Of a DNA stretch of 64,000 nucleotides, positions 36,116 through 45,104 are shown one piece after another. The position numbers and the translations under genes are program-made. Numbering within the stretch: position 1 is the first letter of the stretch; each line of letters opens with the position of its first letter. The stretch spans positions 52,338 through 116,337 of the forward strand of contig CALWIP010000027.1 in NCBI GenBank assembly GCA_944380775.1. Reading direction: 5' to 3'. Origin of the DNA: an uncultured Clostridia bacterium (GTDB lineage: Bacteria > Bacillota > Clostridia > Oscillospirales > Acutalibacteraceae). The notes below the pieces were generated by a model. The model searched no databases and was not told where the DNA came from. It worked only from the letters and a program-made list of their open reading frames with translations.

Positions 36116-36166
36116 TTTACAATCCTGTTACCGGGTGAAAATTCAAAAAATCTTCATAAGTTACCC

Positions 36167-36204
36167 GAAAAAAAGCGGGATCCTCCGCAAACAGAAGATC
36201 CCGC
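36167..36204 (-). terminator. Terminator of the Vor operon
   Basis: GCGGGATC / GATCCCGC arms and T7 on the minus strand. Confidence 0.88.
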
Positions 36205-36251
36205 AGAATTTACGGTGGGAACGCGCAACGTTTTCCCCACTCTGAGAAAAA

Positions 36252-36794
36252 TCAGCCCTGATATTCCATGCCGAGGCGGAGCGCTTCCTTGTTCAGACCA
36301 AGCATTTCCGCTTTACGCGCCGGCACACATTTTTCGATCGCCTTCCAAAGCGATTCTTCCGTGCAGAACGACGTCTCACGGAACAGCTTGCCAATCAGGA
36401 TCATGTTCGCCAGCCCGCGCAAGCCGTGCTCTTCCGCCATCGAGGTGGCCGGAAGATAATATGCCGTCACATCGGCGCGGTCGATTTTCTTGTCGATCAG
36501 GGCGCTGTCTACCACTGCGACGCCGCCGGGGACCATTGCTCCGGCGAATTTATCGAGCGAGGGGCGGTTCATGACGATCAGCGCGTTCGGGTTGACCACC
36601 AGCGGCGAACCGATCGGGCGGTTGGAAATGCAGACGCTGCAATTCGCAGTGCCGCCGCGCATCTCCGGCCCATAGGACGGCAACCAGGAGATCTCTTTCT
36701 GGTCAAACAAACCGGCGTAGGCGGCGACCTTCCCGGCAAACAGGATGCCCTGGCCGCCGAAGCCCGCCAGGATCAGATGCAGATGGTCCATCAT
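36252..36794 (-). CDS. 2-oxoacid:ferredoxin oxidoreductase, gamma subunit
   Basis: 180 residues. [20 protein letters not shown] is the gamma-domain motif, with [18 protein letters not shown]. It completes the four-subunit enzyme (alpha, beta, gamma, delta) that oxidatively decarboxylates a 2-oxoacid to an acyl-CoA, passing electrons to ferredoxin. The start overlaps the beta stop by four bases. The substrate (branched-chain oxoacid or 2-oxoglutarate) is not decided by this subunit. Confidence 0.93.
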   Translation of the reverse strand: MMDHLHLILAGFGGQGILFAGKVAAYAGLFDQKEISWLPSYGPEMRGGTANCSVCISNRPIGSPLVVNPNALIVMNRPSLDKFAGAMVPGGVAVVDSALIDKKIDRADVTAYYLPATSMAEEHGLRGLANMILIGKLFRETSFCTEESLWKAIEKCVPARKAEMLGLNKEALRLGMEYQG

Positions 36795-37552
36795 TTCGCG
36801 CCCCCTTCCGGTGCAACATCTTTGTACACGCCGAGCGGGTAATAAGGCAGCATGTTATTGCGCAGCCACTCGAGCGCTTCCTTCGGCGTGAGGCCCCAGT
36901 TGGTCGGGCAGGTGGAAACGACCTCGACAATCGAATACCCGCGCCCGGCAATCTGGTTTTCAAACGCCTTGCGGATGGCCTTTTTCGCAATGTTAACGTT
37001 TTTCACGCAGTCCACGGTGACGCGCTGCGCCAAGGCAACGCCGTCCAGTGTGGAGAGCATTTCACATACGCGGATGGGGTAACCGGCGGTTTTTACGTCG
37101 CGGCCGTACGGGGTGGTCTGCGTCACTTGGCCCGGAAGGCTGGTCGGGGCCATCTGGCCGCCGGTCATGCCGTAGATTGCGTTGTTGATGAAGATGACCG
37201 TGATATTTTCGCCGCGCGTCGCCGCGTGGACCGTTTCCGCCGTACCAATGGCGGCAAGGTCGCCGTCCCCCTGGTAGGTGAACACCACGTTTTCCGGGCG
37301 GGCGCGCTTGAGGCCCGTCGCCACCGCCGGCGCACGGCCGTGCGGCGCTTGCACCATGTCGCAGTTGAAATAATCATAGCTCATGACCGAGCATCCAACC
37401 GACGCCACGCCAACCGTCTTGCCCTCAATGCCGAGCTCGTCGATCACCTCGGCGACCAGGCGGTGCACAATGCCGTGTGTGCAGCCCGGGCAATAATGGA
37501 ACGGCGCGTCGGTAAGGGCGTGCGGTCTTTGAAATACTACCGCCATCTTCAC
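36791..37552 (-). CDS. 2-oxoacid:ferredoxin oxidoreductase, beta (thiamine diphosphate) subunit
   Basis: 253 residues. FHYCPGCTHGIVHRLVAEVI and the thiamine-binding TYQGDGDLAAIGTAETVHA are visible, with INNAIYGMTGGQMAPTS following. It forms the catalytic centre with the alpha subunit. It lies between the alpha and gamma genes with four-base overlaps at both ends. Confidence 0.94.
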   Translation of the reverse strand: MKMAVVFQRPHALTDAPFHYCPGCTHGIVHRLVAEVIDELGIEGKTVGVASVGCSVMSYDYFNCDMVQAPHGRAPAVATGLKRARPENVVFTYQGDGDLAAIGTAETVHAATRGENITVIFINNAIYGMTGGQMAPTSLPGQVTQTTPYGRDVKTAGYPIRVCEMLSTLDGVALAQRVTVDCVKNVNIAKKAIRKAFENQIAGRGYSIVEVVSTCPTNWGLTPKEALEWLRNNMLPYYPLGVYKDVAPEGGAK

Positions 37553-38610
37553 ATACCTCCCGCAATTTTCCGGATCTCTTCCAAAACCTCGTTGGGCGTG
37601 GGGATCATGCCGCCGGTACGGCCGTAGAAATACACAGGCCTGCGTCCGTTAACCGCCAGTTTGACGTCGTCCACCATCTGGCCCATGCTCATTTCCACAC
37701 TGAGGAACGCCTTCACTGTCGGGATGGCCCGTTCAATCGCGTCCACCGGGTACGGCCAAAGGGTAATCGGCCGGATCAGACCGGCTTTGATGCCGTTCTC
37801 CCGCGCCGCTTCCACCGCGCTGCGCGCTACGCGCGACGACGCGCCGTAGGCGACCAGGACGACATCCGCATCCTCCGTCAGATATTCTTCGGCGCGCTGT
37901 TCCTTTTCCCGGATCACCTCATAGCGGTGGAACCGGTCACGGATCAGGCTTTCCAACGCCTGCGGCGTGAGGTACAGCGAATTAACCACGTTGTGCTTGC
38001 GCTCGCCGTGGTGGCCGCTGGCGGACCAGGGCTTTTCCGGCAGCGTCTTGCCGCTGTTTTCCGGCAGGGCCACCGGCTCCATCATCTGGCCGAGCATGCC
38101 GTCCGCCAAGATCATCGCGGGCATCCGGTACTGGTCCGCCAGGTCAAATGCGTCCGACACCAGGTTGACCATTTCCTGCACGGTGGACGGCGCAAAGACC
38201 AGGATCTGGAAATCGCCGTGGCCCGTGGCGCGGGTCGCCTGCCAATAATCCGCTTGGGACGGCTGGATGCCGCCGAGGCCCGGACCGCCGCGCTGAACGT
38301 TGATGATGAGCGCCGGCAGGTCCGAACCGGCCATGTAAGAAATCCCCTCCGTTTTCAGACTGATCCCGGGGGAGCTGGACGACGTCATCGCACGCACGCC
38401 GGCCGCAGCTGCGCCCAGCACCATGTTGACCGCCGCAACTTCCGACTCCGCCTGCAGGTATGTCCCGCCTACTTTGGGCATCCGCTTGGACATATACGCC
38501 GCGAGCTCGGTCTGCGGCGTAATTGGGTATCCGAAAAAGTGACGGCATCCCGCCTGGATGGCGGCCTCCGCCAATGCTTCGTTCCCCTTCATCAATACTT
38601 TTTCCGGCAT
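37549..38610 (-). CDS. vorB: 2-oxoacid:ferredoxin oxidoreductase, alpha subunit (VorB/KorA-like)
   Basis: 353 residues. GCRHFFGYPITPQTELAAYM, ESEVAAVNMVLGAAAAGVRA and TSSSSPGISLKTEGISYMAG are alpha-subunit signatures. The whole layout (delta ferredoxin, alpha, beta, gamma) and the length match the 3-methyl-2-oxobutanoate (Vor) group of Clostridia. A 2-oxoglutarate oxidoreductase is the main alternative. It probably links branched-chain amino acid breakdown or synthesis to ferredoxin. Confidence 0.9.
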   Translation of the reverse strand: MPEKVLMKGNEALAEAAIQAGCRHFFGYPITPQTELAAYMSKRMPKVGGTYLQAESEVAAVNMVLGAAAAGVRAMTSSSSPGISLKTEGISYMAGSDLPALIINVQRGGPGLGGIQPSQADYWQATRATGHGDFQILVFAPSTVQEMVNLVSDAFDLADQYRMPAMILADGMLGQMMEPVALPENSGKTLPEKPWSASGHHGERKHNVVNSLYLTPQALESLIRDRFHRYEVIREKEQRAEEYLTEDADVVLVAYGASSRVARSAVEAARENGIKAGLIRPITLWPYPVDAIERAIPTVKAFLSVEMSMGQMVDDVKLAVNGRRPVYFYGRTGGMIPTPNEVLEEIRKIAGGM

Positions 38611-38617
38611 CTTTGCA

Positions 38618-38824
38618 CTACCTTTCTACTGTGATTGCCACATCCGGGCACATCGTCGCACAGGAGCAGCAGCCCGTGCAGAGGGACTCGTCCGTCAACT
38701 CCGCCGGGTGATACCCTTTGGGGGAGATTCGTTCCTTTGACAACGCAATGATCTTGCGGGGACATGCAATCACGCACATCCCGCAGCCCTTGCACAGGTT
38801 CTCATCTACGGTGATCCTCGGCAT
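38618..38824 (-). CDS. 2-oxoacid oxidoreductase delta subunit, 2x[4Fe-4S] ferredoxin
   Basis: 68 residues with two cluster motifs, CKGCGMCVIACPRKII and CTGCCSCATMCPDVAI. It carries electrons from the thiamine centre to free ferredoxin. The start is ATG 38824, 7 bases after AGGAGG; the in-frame TTG at 38830 is too near the site. It lies 7 bases before the alpha gene. Confidence 0.95.
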   Translation of the reverse strand: MPRITVDENLCKGCGMCVIACPRKIIALSKERISPKGYHPAELTDESLCTGCCSCATMCPDVAITVER

Positions 38825-38836
38825 CTTCAAGCCTCC

Positions 38837-39520
38837 TTACTTACCAACAAAATTCAATTCCGATGCGTCCTCCCAAGGCGCGCGAACCGTAACGGAGACC
38901 GGGAGGAACCGTTCGGCCCCCTCCGCTCCCGCCAGGAAGGCGGGGATGGTCGTATCGAGCAACGGCAATTGGAGCAGCCGCGCCGTCTCCTGTGCATAGG
39001 GGACGGACGCCGCCACAGCCTCCACCGTCGTAGACGATTTTAAGTGGGAATTGTTCAAAACCGCCGTCGCCTTGAGGCGGGATGCGGCCTCAATCTCGCG
39101 GAGCAGCTCCGCGGCTTCCTCCGGCGTGCCGCTCAGCGCGCGGTAGCGGTTGATCACATAGATCATGTCGTAGCCCGCGGCTTTAATCGGCTCTGAGAGC
39201 GTGCCAAGCACGGTCGCGCCGGCGTCGTCGCCGCCTACGTCGAGGATAATCCTCCCCTCCCGTGCGGCAAGGGAGAAAAGCTCCGGCGCAATCGCCGGGA
39301 TGTCCAGGGTCGTGCCTGCGTAAAGCGGCGCAAGTACCGTCACGCCGCGGCGCTCCAGTTCCTCGCGGTAGTCCGACGAGCGGAAATACGGGTTGACAAG
39401 GTCCAGGTCTGCCAGCGTTACGCGCTCGCCCTGGGCTGCCCACCGCTCTGCAAGGTAAATTGCAAAATTGGTTTTCCCGCAGCCGTAATGGCCGCAGATG
39501 ACCGTAATTTTATGATCCAT
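38837..39520 (-). CDS. P-loop ATPase leading the Vor operon (ParA/MinD-like)
   Basis: 227 residues. Walker A is VICGHYGCGKTNFAIYLAER. ADLDLVNPYFRSSDY and IILDVGGDDAGATVLG follow the layout of SIMIBI-class ATPases such as the CobQ/MinD/ParA group. There are no Cys clusters or membrane segments. It starts after GGAGG, is the first gene of the oxidoreductase operon and ends 12 bases before the ferredoxin gene. The role is unknown; cofactor loading or assembly of the oxidoreductase is a guess from its place. Confidence 0.85.
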   Translation of the reverse strand: MDHKITVICGHYGCGKTNFAIYLAERWAAQGERVTLADLDLVNPYFRSSDYREELERRGVTVLAPLYAGTTLDIPAIAPELFSLAAREGRIILDVGGDDAGATVLGTLSEPIKAAGYDMIYVINRYRALSGTPEEAAELLREIEAASRLKATAVLNNSHLKSSTTVEAVAASVPYAQETARLLQLPLLDTTIPAFLAGAEGAERFLPVSVTVRAPWEDASELNFVGK

Positions 39521-39571
39521 TTGAAACCTCCGGGTCCGGTCCGCGGGCGGTTCCCGCATCCCACACCGCAA

Positions 39572-39600
39572 ATCATATCACATTTTTTCTCTTCTGCCAA
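39572..39600 (-). promoter_or_regulatory. Promoter of the Vor operon
   Basis: On the minus strand: TTGGCA, a 17-base spacer, TATGAT. Confidence 0.65.
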
Positions 39601-39623
39601 GTACCGGGACTGCGGCGCAGCGT

Positions 39624-39652
39624 TTGCATTTTCCCAGGAAATCGGATACAAT
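39624..39652 (+). promoter_or_regulatory. Promoter of the thioesterase gene
   Basis: TTGCAT, a 17-base spacer, TACAAT. It diverges from the Vor promoter 24 bases away. Confidence 0.65.
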
Positions 39653-39770
39653 AAAAATCGCCGCTGCTGCGGCGCGCCCTGTGCGCAAACCAAGGAAAGA
39701 TAAAAAAGGTTCCCGGCGCGGCTGTGCGCAAGGGGCCGGCTCTTTGTTTTAAGAAAGGCGGGCAGAATTG

Positions 39771-40253
39771 ATGGAAGAAGGGCTCCAGGGAAAGCGCGTG
39801 GCAGATTCCCGCGCGGAACAAATCCAAATTGTGCTCAATGGGCACATCAACGGTTACGGCCGGCTCTTTGGCGGGCAGCTCGTTGAGTGGATCGACATCG
39901 TGGCGGCGGTGGTCGCGAGGCGGCATTGCCAACGCGAGGTGACAACCGTCACCATTGACAACCTCCAGTTTAAACATCCGGTGCATGCGAACAGCACCAT
40001 GATTCTCCGTGGAAAAATGACTTATGTCGGCCGCACCTCGATGGAAATTAAGGTGGACAGCTATGTCGAGCGGCTCAACGGCGACCGTAAGCTGGTCAAC
40101 ACCGCCTATTTGGTCATGGTCGCATTGGATGAAAACCATCAGCCGGTAGAAGTGCCGCGGCTGCTTTTAGAAACGGACGAAGAGCGCGCCGAGTGGGAAG
40201 CCGGAAAACGCCGGCAGGAACTGCGCAAGCAGCGCAAGCTGGAACAGTTCTGA
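39771..40253 (+). CDS. Acyl-CoA thioesterase, hotdog fold (YkhA/YciA-like)
   Basis: 160 residues. GHINGYGRLFGGQLVEWIDI is the catalytic helix region, with the Asp of EWID, and HPVHANSTMILRGKMTYVG with TSMEIKVDSYVE completes the hotdog. Such enzymes hydrolyse acyl-CoAs to the free acid, commonly as hexamers. A Lys/Arg/Glu-rich helix ends the protein. The start is ATG 39771 after AAGAAAGG. It is monocistronic. Confidence 0.9.
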   Translation: MEEGLQGKRVADSRAEQIQIVLNGHINGYGRLFGGQLVEWIDIVAAVVARRHCQREVTTVTIDNLQFKHPVHANSTMILRGKMTYVGRTSMEIKVDSYVERLNGDRKLVNTAYLVMVALDENHQPVEVPRLLLETDEERAEWEAGKRRQELRKQRKLEQF

Positions 40254-40277
40254 GCCTGTGCGCCGTTTCGTGAAAAG

Positions 40278-40313
40278 CAGCATATCAGGCGGCCGCCTGA
40301 TATGCTGTTTTTT
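40278..40313 (+). terminator. Terminator after the thioesterase gene
   Basis: A 30-base perfect palindrome (15-base arms, beginning CAGCATATCAGGCGG) followed by T6. Confidence 0.93.
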
Positions 40314-40349
40314 GTGGTAGAAGGAGGATAAAGGGTCCGGAAAACAGCG

Positions 40350-40832
40350 CTATTCCTTTCCCTTGGCGCCCTCAGACGGACGGTTTTTGATGAGCTTGTC
40401 CAGTTCCTCCATAAAACTGCCGATATCCTTAAATTGCCGGTATACCGAGGCAAAGCGGATGTAGGCGACCTCGTCGACCTCCTTGAGGCGGTCCATTGCG
40501 TAGACGCCAATCTGGCTGGATGGGATCTCGCGGTCCAGGGAGTTTTGCAGCTTCGTTTCAATGTCGTCCACGATGCCCTCCAGCGTGTCGAGCGACACCG
40601 GACGCTTTTCACAGGCGCGCAGCAAGCCGTTGAGCAGCTTATTGCGGTCGAACGCCTGGCGGGATTTGTCCTTTTTGATTACCACAATCGGGACGCTTTC
40701 GATCACCTCATAGGTTGTGAAGCGTTTTCCGCACCCCATGCATTCCCTGCGGCGGCGGATCTTCTCCCCCTCGTCGGTCGGTCGGGAATCGATCACTTTG
40801 CTTTCTCCGTATCCGCAAAACGGGCATTTCAA
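40350..40832 (-). CDS. nrdR: Transcriptional repressor NrdR
   Basis: 160 residues. The zinc ribbon [16 protein letters not shown] ... [16 protein letters not shown] is followed by an ATP-cone ([20 protein letters not shown] ...). It senses ATP/dATP and represses ribonucleotide reductase genes at NrdR boxes; none were found in the window. The start is TTG 40832 with GAGGTG 8 bases before it. No nrd gene is nearby. Confidence 0.97.
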   Translation of the reverse strand: MKCPFCGYGESKVIDSRPTDEGEKIRRRRECMGCGKRFTTYEVIESVPIVVIKKDKSRQAFDRNKLLNGLLRACEKRPVSLDTLEGIVDDIETKLQNSLDREIPSSQIGVYAMDRLKEVDEVAYIRFASVYRQFKDIGSFMEELDKLIKNRPSEGAKGKE

Positions 40833-40862
40833 GGCTTGTCACCTCTTTCTCTGGTTTGCTAC

Positions 40863-40892
40863 AGTATAGCACAAAAAGGGCCTGTTTTTCAA
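40863..40892 (-). promoter_or_regulatory. Promoter of nrdR
   Basis: On the minus strand: TTGAAA, an 18-base spacer, TATACT. Its -35 touches the end of the upstream gene. Confidence 0.6.
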
Positions 40893-41719
40893 GTTTTTCC
40901 GCAAGAACTTGCACAGGGCTGCGGCGCTGCGCCGTCCCAAACGCCGGCGAGAAATGCGCGTGCCTTTGCCAGGTCCTCCGCTTCGCCGAAATCCCGGCGG
41001 TATACTTCGACCACGGCGTCCCCGCCGTAACCCTGCGCTTGCAGCTGCCGCGCCAGCCGCCGGTAATCCATTTTCCCCCGCCCGGGCAGCAGGCAATCGC
41101 GTTCACGCCCGCAGTTGTCGTTCAGATGGACGTGGGCAATGCGGTCTCCCATTGCAGCACAAACGTCGAACGGGTCGAACCCGGCGCGCACCGCCTGCTT
41201 AACGTCGAACACAAACGAGCAGTTTTTGCCCAGCGCTTGCCGCATCCTGCGCAGGAAAGCCGGGTCTTCCGCACGGAACAGGTTGACGTTTTCCTGTGCG
41301 ACCTCCACGCCGAACGAGGCGCCCAGCGCCCGCAGTTTTGCGTAGCGTTCCAGGTAGATTTCTTCAGTAATGCGCTGCCGGCGGTAATCCCGCTCGCCGT
41401 GCAGCACCAGAATCCCCGCGCCCAGTTCGTTTGCCGCGGCGAAATATTCGCGGTAGAGCTCCAGCGCATCCCAAAACCGCCGCTCATAGTCGGAGAAGAG
41501 CAGCATCGTTTCAAACCCGGAAGTAAACGGGTGGATGGAAACGACCCGAGCGCCGGCTGCCTCCGCCTGCCGGCGCAGCGCACGGGCGAAGCCGGGCTGG
41601 ATCTCGCTGTAGGAATTAAAGAAAATTTCCAGGGTTTGGAACCGCAGCGCCAAAAGGCGGGCAAGCGCTTCTTCTGTCTGCATGGGGTAGAGGCACGCGG
41701 TGGACACGCCGATGTTCAT
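40889..41719 (-). CDS. Sugar phosphate isomerase/epimerase-like TIM-barrel protein
   Basis: 276 residues of the xylose isomerase-like AP endonuclease 2 superfamily. MNIGVSTACLYPMQTEEALA opens the barrel. Likely metal ligands are Glu in VEVAQENVNLF, Asp in SFVFDVKQAV, His in IAHVHLNDNCG and Glu in DAVVEVYRRD. The substrate is unknown (a sugar epimerase/isomerase or an inositol-type enzyme). The start at 41719 is preceded by AAAGG; a longer frame to 41935 crosses the divergent promoters and is rejected. Confidence 0.88.
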   Translation of the reverse strand: MNIGVSTACLYPMQTEEALARLLALRFQTLEIFFNSYSEIQPGFARALRRQAEAAGARVVSIHPFTSGFETMLLFSDYERRFWDALELYREYFAAANELGAGILVLHGERDYRRQRITEEIYLERYAKLRALGASFGVEVAQENVNLFRAEDPAFLRRMRQALGKNCSFVFDVKQAVRAGFDPFDVCAAMGDRIAHVHLNDNCGRERDCLLPGRGKMDYRRLARQLQAQGYGGDAVVEVYRRDFGEAEDLAKARAFLAGVWDGAAPQPCASSCGKT

Positions 41720-41764
41720 GAGGACCTTCTTTCCCGCTGGGCGGCATGAAATCATGATACCCTT

Positions 41765-41793
41765 ATTATAGCGCGGAGCAGGTGAAATGTCCA
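41765..41793 (-). promoter_or_regulatory. Promoter of the TIM-barrel gene
   Basis: On the minus strand: TGGACA, a 17-base spacer, TATAAT. Confidence 0.7.
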
Positions 41794-41815
41794 CCGGCAA
41801 AAACGGGCAAAGCTC

Positions 41816-41843
41816 TTGACAAAAATGCAATTTTTGATATAAT
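41816..41843 (+). promoter_or_regulatory. Promoter of asnA
   Basis: Consensus TTGACA, a 16-base spacer, consensus TATAAT. It rules out the in-frame ATG at 41847, which would be at the start point. Confidence 0.82.
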
Positions 41844-41933
41844 AAATTGCATCTCAATCGAATTTCTCTCCCTCCCCCACACGGCCTGCGGCGTACGCTG
41901 CCGGAGAGGGACGAACGAAAGGATGACGCCAAC

Positions 41934-42947
41934 ATGTCAGATCAGCGCTTAATCCTCCCGGAAGGGTATTCTTCCCCCCTCGATATCCGGGAGACCGAAA
42001 TTGCAATTAAGCTGGTGAAGGATTCGTTTGAACGCAACCTTGCCAAGGCCCTCAACTTGACACGCGTCTCCGCGCCGCTTTTTGTGCTTCCGGAGAGCGG
42101 CCTGAACGACGACCTCAACGGCGTGGAACGCCCGGTGCAGTTTGACATTGCGGACCTGGGCTCCGATGTGCAGATCGTCCATTCGCTGGCGAAATGGAAG
42201 CGCCTTGCGCTGGAACGCTACGGGTTTTCGGCTGGGGCGGGCCTTTACACCGACATGAATGCGATCCGGCGCGACGAGGAGCTCGATAACCTGCATTCGG
42301 TTTATGTGGATCAATGGGACTGGGAGCGCGTCATCACCCGGGAAGAGCGCAACCGGGAAACGCTGCATGAGACGGTGCGCCGGATTATGGGCGTTTTGAA
42401 GGAAACAGAGATGACTCTTGCAAAGAAGTTCCCGAAGATCACACCGTACCTCCCTTCCGGCATCACTTTTGTGACCAGCCAGGAGCTGGAGGACCGCTAC
42501 CCGGACCTGACGCCGAAACAGCGAGAAGACCGCGCCGCGCGGGAATATGGCGCGGTGTTCATTGAACAGATTGGCGGGGCGCTGCGCTCCGGTAAGCCGC
42601 ACGACGGCCGCGCGCCCGACTATGACGACTGGTCCCTCAACGGCGATATCCTCATCTGGTACCCGGTGCTGGGCCGTGCGTTTGAGATTTCCTCGATGGG
42701 CATCCGCGTAGACGAGGAGTCCCTGCGCCGCCAGTTGGAAACGGCTGGCTGCATGGCGCGCGCCTCCCTGCCGTTCCACCGCATGCTGCTCAACGGCGAG
42801 CTGCCGCTTACCATGGGCGGCGGCATCGGACAGTCCCGGCTTTGCATGGCCATGCTGCAAAAGGCGCACATTGGCGAAGTGCAGGCTTCGGTCTGGGCGA
42901 ACAGCACTTATGCGCGCTGCGAGGCGGCGGGCATCCACCTGCTGTAA
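41934..42947 (+). CDS. asnA: Aspartate--ammonia ligase (asparagine synthetase A)
   Basis: Makes asparagine from aspartate, ammonia and ATP, 337 residues, with a class II tRNA-synthetase fold. [64 protein letters not shown] and [12 protein letters not shown] are diagnostic. The start at 41934 ([11 protein letters not shown]) has AAAGGATG upstream. The leader is about 85 bases and shows no T-box. Confidence 0.97.
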   Translation: MSDQRLILPEGYSSPLDIRETEIAIKLVKDSFERNLAKALNLTRVSAPLFVLPESGLNDDLNGVERPVQFDIADLGSDVQIVHSLAKWKRLALERYGFSAGAGLYTDMNAIRRDEELDNLHSVYVDQWDWERVITREERNRETLHETVRRIMGVLKETEMTLAKKFPKITPYLPSGITFVTSQELEDRYPDLTPKQREDRAAREYGAVFIEQIGGALRSGKPHDGRAPDYDDWSLNGDILIWYPVLGRAFEISSMGIRVDEESLRRQLETAGCMARASLPFHRMLLNGELPLTMGGGIGQSRLCMAMLQKAHIGEVQASVWANSTYARCEAAGIHLL

Positions 42948-42966
42948 CCCGGAAAGGATTGAAAAC

Positions 42967-43003
42967 AAAAAAGCGCCCCCGGCCTGGTTTGGCCGGGGGC
43001 GCT
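42967..43003 (-). terminator. Terminator of uxaC (probably also asnA)
   Basis: 13-base arms AGCGCCCCCGGCC / GGCCGGGGGCGCT with T6 on the minus strand, between the converging asnA and uxaC. Confidence 0.9.
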
Positions 43004-43032
43004 GGCGGTCTGGATGGAAATTTTAGCAGTCT

Positions 43033-44445
43033 TTAGCAGTCGAAGCCGAAGTACGCTTTGGTGTTGTTATAGGAAATATCTTGCACCATTTTGCCGAGGA
43101 ACTCCACGTCGTTCGGGTATTCGCCGTTCTCAACCCAACCGCCGATCAAATTGCAGAGGATACGGCGGAAATATTCGTGCCGCGTGTAAGAGAGCAGGCT
43201 GCGCGAGTCCGTGAGCATGCCGATGAAATTACCCAGGATGGAGAGGTTCGCCAGGCTGGTCAAATGCTCCGTCATGCCGGACTTCGTGTCATTGAACCAC
43301 CACGCGGCGCCGTGCTGGATCTTGCCGTGGACGCCCGCGCCCTGGAACGCGCCGATAATCGTATCGATGGCTTGGTTCTCCACTGGGTTCAGCGAATAGA
43401 CGACGGTCTTCGGCAGCTCGCCGGTGAGCTCCAACGCGTCCAGCAGTTTGGCCAGCGCATCGGTGCCCGGGTGGAACGCCATGCAGTCGTAGCCGGTGTC
43501 CGCGCCAATCTTGCGGAACATCGCGGTGTTGGTGTTGCGCAGCGCGCCGAAATGCAGCTGCATCACCCAGCCGCGCTTGGCGTAGCCGCGGCCAAGAGCC
43601 AGGACCAGCGCCGTTTTGTAAGCTTCGATTTCGTGCGGCGTAAGCGGCTTTCCGGCCAGCGCTTTTTGGAACGCCTCGTTGATCTCGCTGTACGGCGCTT
43701 CCTCGTACACCATGTAGTCCAGGCCGTGGTCCGCCGCGCGGCAGCCCATTTTGTCAAAGTAATCCAGGCGCGCATCCAATGCCGCGAGCAAGTCGTCGAC
43801 TGTCGCGATCTCTTTGCCGCCCACTTCGGCCAGCTTTGCAATGTAACCGGCAAAGCCGGGCTTTTCCAGGTTCACCGCCTTGTCAGGGCGCCAGGCCGGG
43901 ACGACTTTCGCCGGGCAGGAGGCGTCCTCACGGATTTTTTGATGCCATTCCAAAGAATCAACCGGGTCGTCCGTCGTTGCGACCAGCCGGACGTTCGACT
44001 GCGCAATCAGGCCGCGCGCGCTCATCCCCGGTTCCTGCAGCTTCTGGTTGCAGAGGTTCCACACTTCCTCTGCGGTTTCGCCGCTCAGCGTGCCAAAGTA
44101 GCCGAAATAGCGCTGCAGTTCCAGGTGCGTCCAATGGTAAAGCGGGTTGCCGATGGCGCGCGGAAGCATTTCGGCGTATTTCTGGAATTTCTCGCGGTCC
44201 GGGGCGTCGCCGGTAATGTAGCGTTCCTCCACCCCATTGGAGCGCATCTGGCGCCACTTATAATGATCGCCGCCCAGCCATACCTGCGTGATGGTTTCAA
44301 AGCGGCGGTCCTCCGCGATTTCGCGCGGGTCAATGTGGCAGTGGTAGTCGATGATTGGCATTTTCGCTGCGTAATCGTGATACAGCCGGCGCGCCGTCTC
44401 GTTGGACAGAAGGAAATCTTCGTTCATAAATGCTTTCATTTTCAT
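43033..44445 (-). CDS. uxaC: Glucuronate isomerase
   Basis: Converts glucuronate to fructuronate and galacturonate to tagaturonate, the first step of hexuronate use. 470 residues, TIM barrel. IIDYHCHIDPREIAEDRRFE gives the metal-binding HxH. TTDDPVDSLEWHQ, MQLHFGALRNTN, VVYSLNPVENQA and LTDSRSLLSYTRHEYFRRIL are the family's conserved blocks. The start at 44445 has GGGAGAGGG. No other uronate genes (uxuA, kdgK) are nearby, so it is an isolated member. Confidence 0.97.
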   Translation of the reverse strand: MKMKAFMNEDFLLSNETARRLYHDYAAKMPIIDYHCHIDPREIAEDRRFETITQVWLGGDHYKWRQMRSNGVEERYITGDAPDREKFQKYAEMLPRAIGNPLYHWTHLELQRYFGYFGTLSGETAEEVWNLCNQKLQEPGMSARGLIAQSNVRLVATTDDPVDSLEWHQKIREDASCPAKVVPAWRPDKAVNLEKPGFAGYIAKLAEVGGKEIATVDDLLAALDARLDYFDKMGCRAADHGLDYMVYEEAPYSEINEAFQKALAGKPLTPHEIEAYKTALVLALGRGYAKRGWVMQLHFGALRNTNTAMFRKIGADTGYDCMAFHPGTDALAKLLDALELTGELPKTVVYSLNPVENQAIDTIIGAFQGAGVHGKIQHGAAWWFNDTKSGMTEHLTSLANLSILGNFIGMLTDSRSLLSYTRHEYFRRILCNLIGGWVENGEYPNDVEFLGKMVQDISYNNTKAYFGFDC

Positions 44446-44589
44446 GCCCTCTCCCGTGTAGTGTTGGGGTTTCTCCAGATGGGCTCCCGGTTTTGCGCAG
44501 GAAACCATACCGCGCCAAACCAACCGCTCCGCCCGTGGGCGGGTTCCCGGCCGCCGCCCGCATCTGCGCAGGGCGCGTCCTTTGCTCTT

Positions 44590-44618
44590 AGTATAGCGCT
44601 TTCCGGAAAAGAAATCAA
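44590..44618 (-). promoter_or_regulatory. Promoter of uxaC
   Basis: On the minus strand: TTGATT, a 17-base spacer, TATACT. It gives a leader of about 140 bases with no recognised motif. Confidence 0.65.
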
Positions 44619-44644
44619 GCGGAACAAAGCGCGGAAGGGGTTGT

Positions 44645-45103
44645 TTATTGCTCTTCCCGGCGCCTGCGCCACGCCATGAAAAAGCAGCCGAGCGCCAAAA
44701 GGATTAGCAGCGCGCTGCCGCCGAGCAGCAGGGACGGCCCGTCCACGGGTAGGCCGGAGACCACTTGGATGCCCGTCGCGGCATCCGCCTGGCCAATGGC
44801 GTCCCCTGGCGCCTGCCAGGGGCGGGAGAACCACGCGGCCGTCCCGCCCGCTCCTGCCGCCAGAAGCAACGTACCCGTCAGGAGGAACCCTTTCCCGCGC
44901 AGCGGTTTCCCGCCGCCAGCCGCCCGTGCAAATTCGTCCGCCGGGCCAAAGCGTGCGAGCGCCGCCGCTTCGTCTTCGCCGTTTTCAACTGCGGAGCGAA
45001 GCGCCTCCCGCAGATCCTGCTCAATCTCCCTCTTTTGCGCCCGCGGGCAGCGGAGCGCCCGTTTCACTTGGCGGATATACTCTTCCGATCTTCTTTCTGC
45101 CAT
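44645..45103 (-). CDS. Membrane protein with HAAS-type N-terminal domain
   Basis: 152 residues. An N-terminal helical domain (YIRQVKRALRCPRAQKREIE, DEAAALARFGPADEFARAAG) resembles the HAAS/DUF1700 domain that accompanies PadR-like regulators. Two membrane spans follow (GFLLTGTLLLAAGAGGTAAW and LLLGGSALLILLALGCFFMA), with a basic C-terminus (RRRREEQ). It starts one base after the PadR stop. It is probably an accessory membrane partner; the function is unknown. Confidence 0.82.
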   Translation of the reverse strand: MAERRSEEYIRQVKRALRCPRAQKREIEQDLREALRSAVENGEDEAAALARFGPADEFARAAGGGKPLRGKGFLLTGTLLLAAGAGGTAAWFSRPWQAPGDAIGQADAATGIQVVSGLPVDGPSLLLGGSALLILLALGCFFMAWRRRREEQ

Positions 45104-45104
45104 G

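Noticed and set aside
41847..41933. Longer asnA with 29 extra N-terminal residues
   Set aside because: The ATG at 41847 is only a few bases after the TATAAT and would be at or before the transcript start; ATG 41934 has a ribosome site.
43081..44679. 532-residue open frame antisense to uxaC
   Set aside because: Shadow of uxaC; all conserved motifs lie on the opposite strand.
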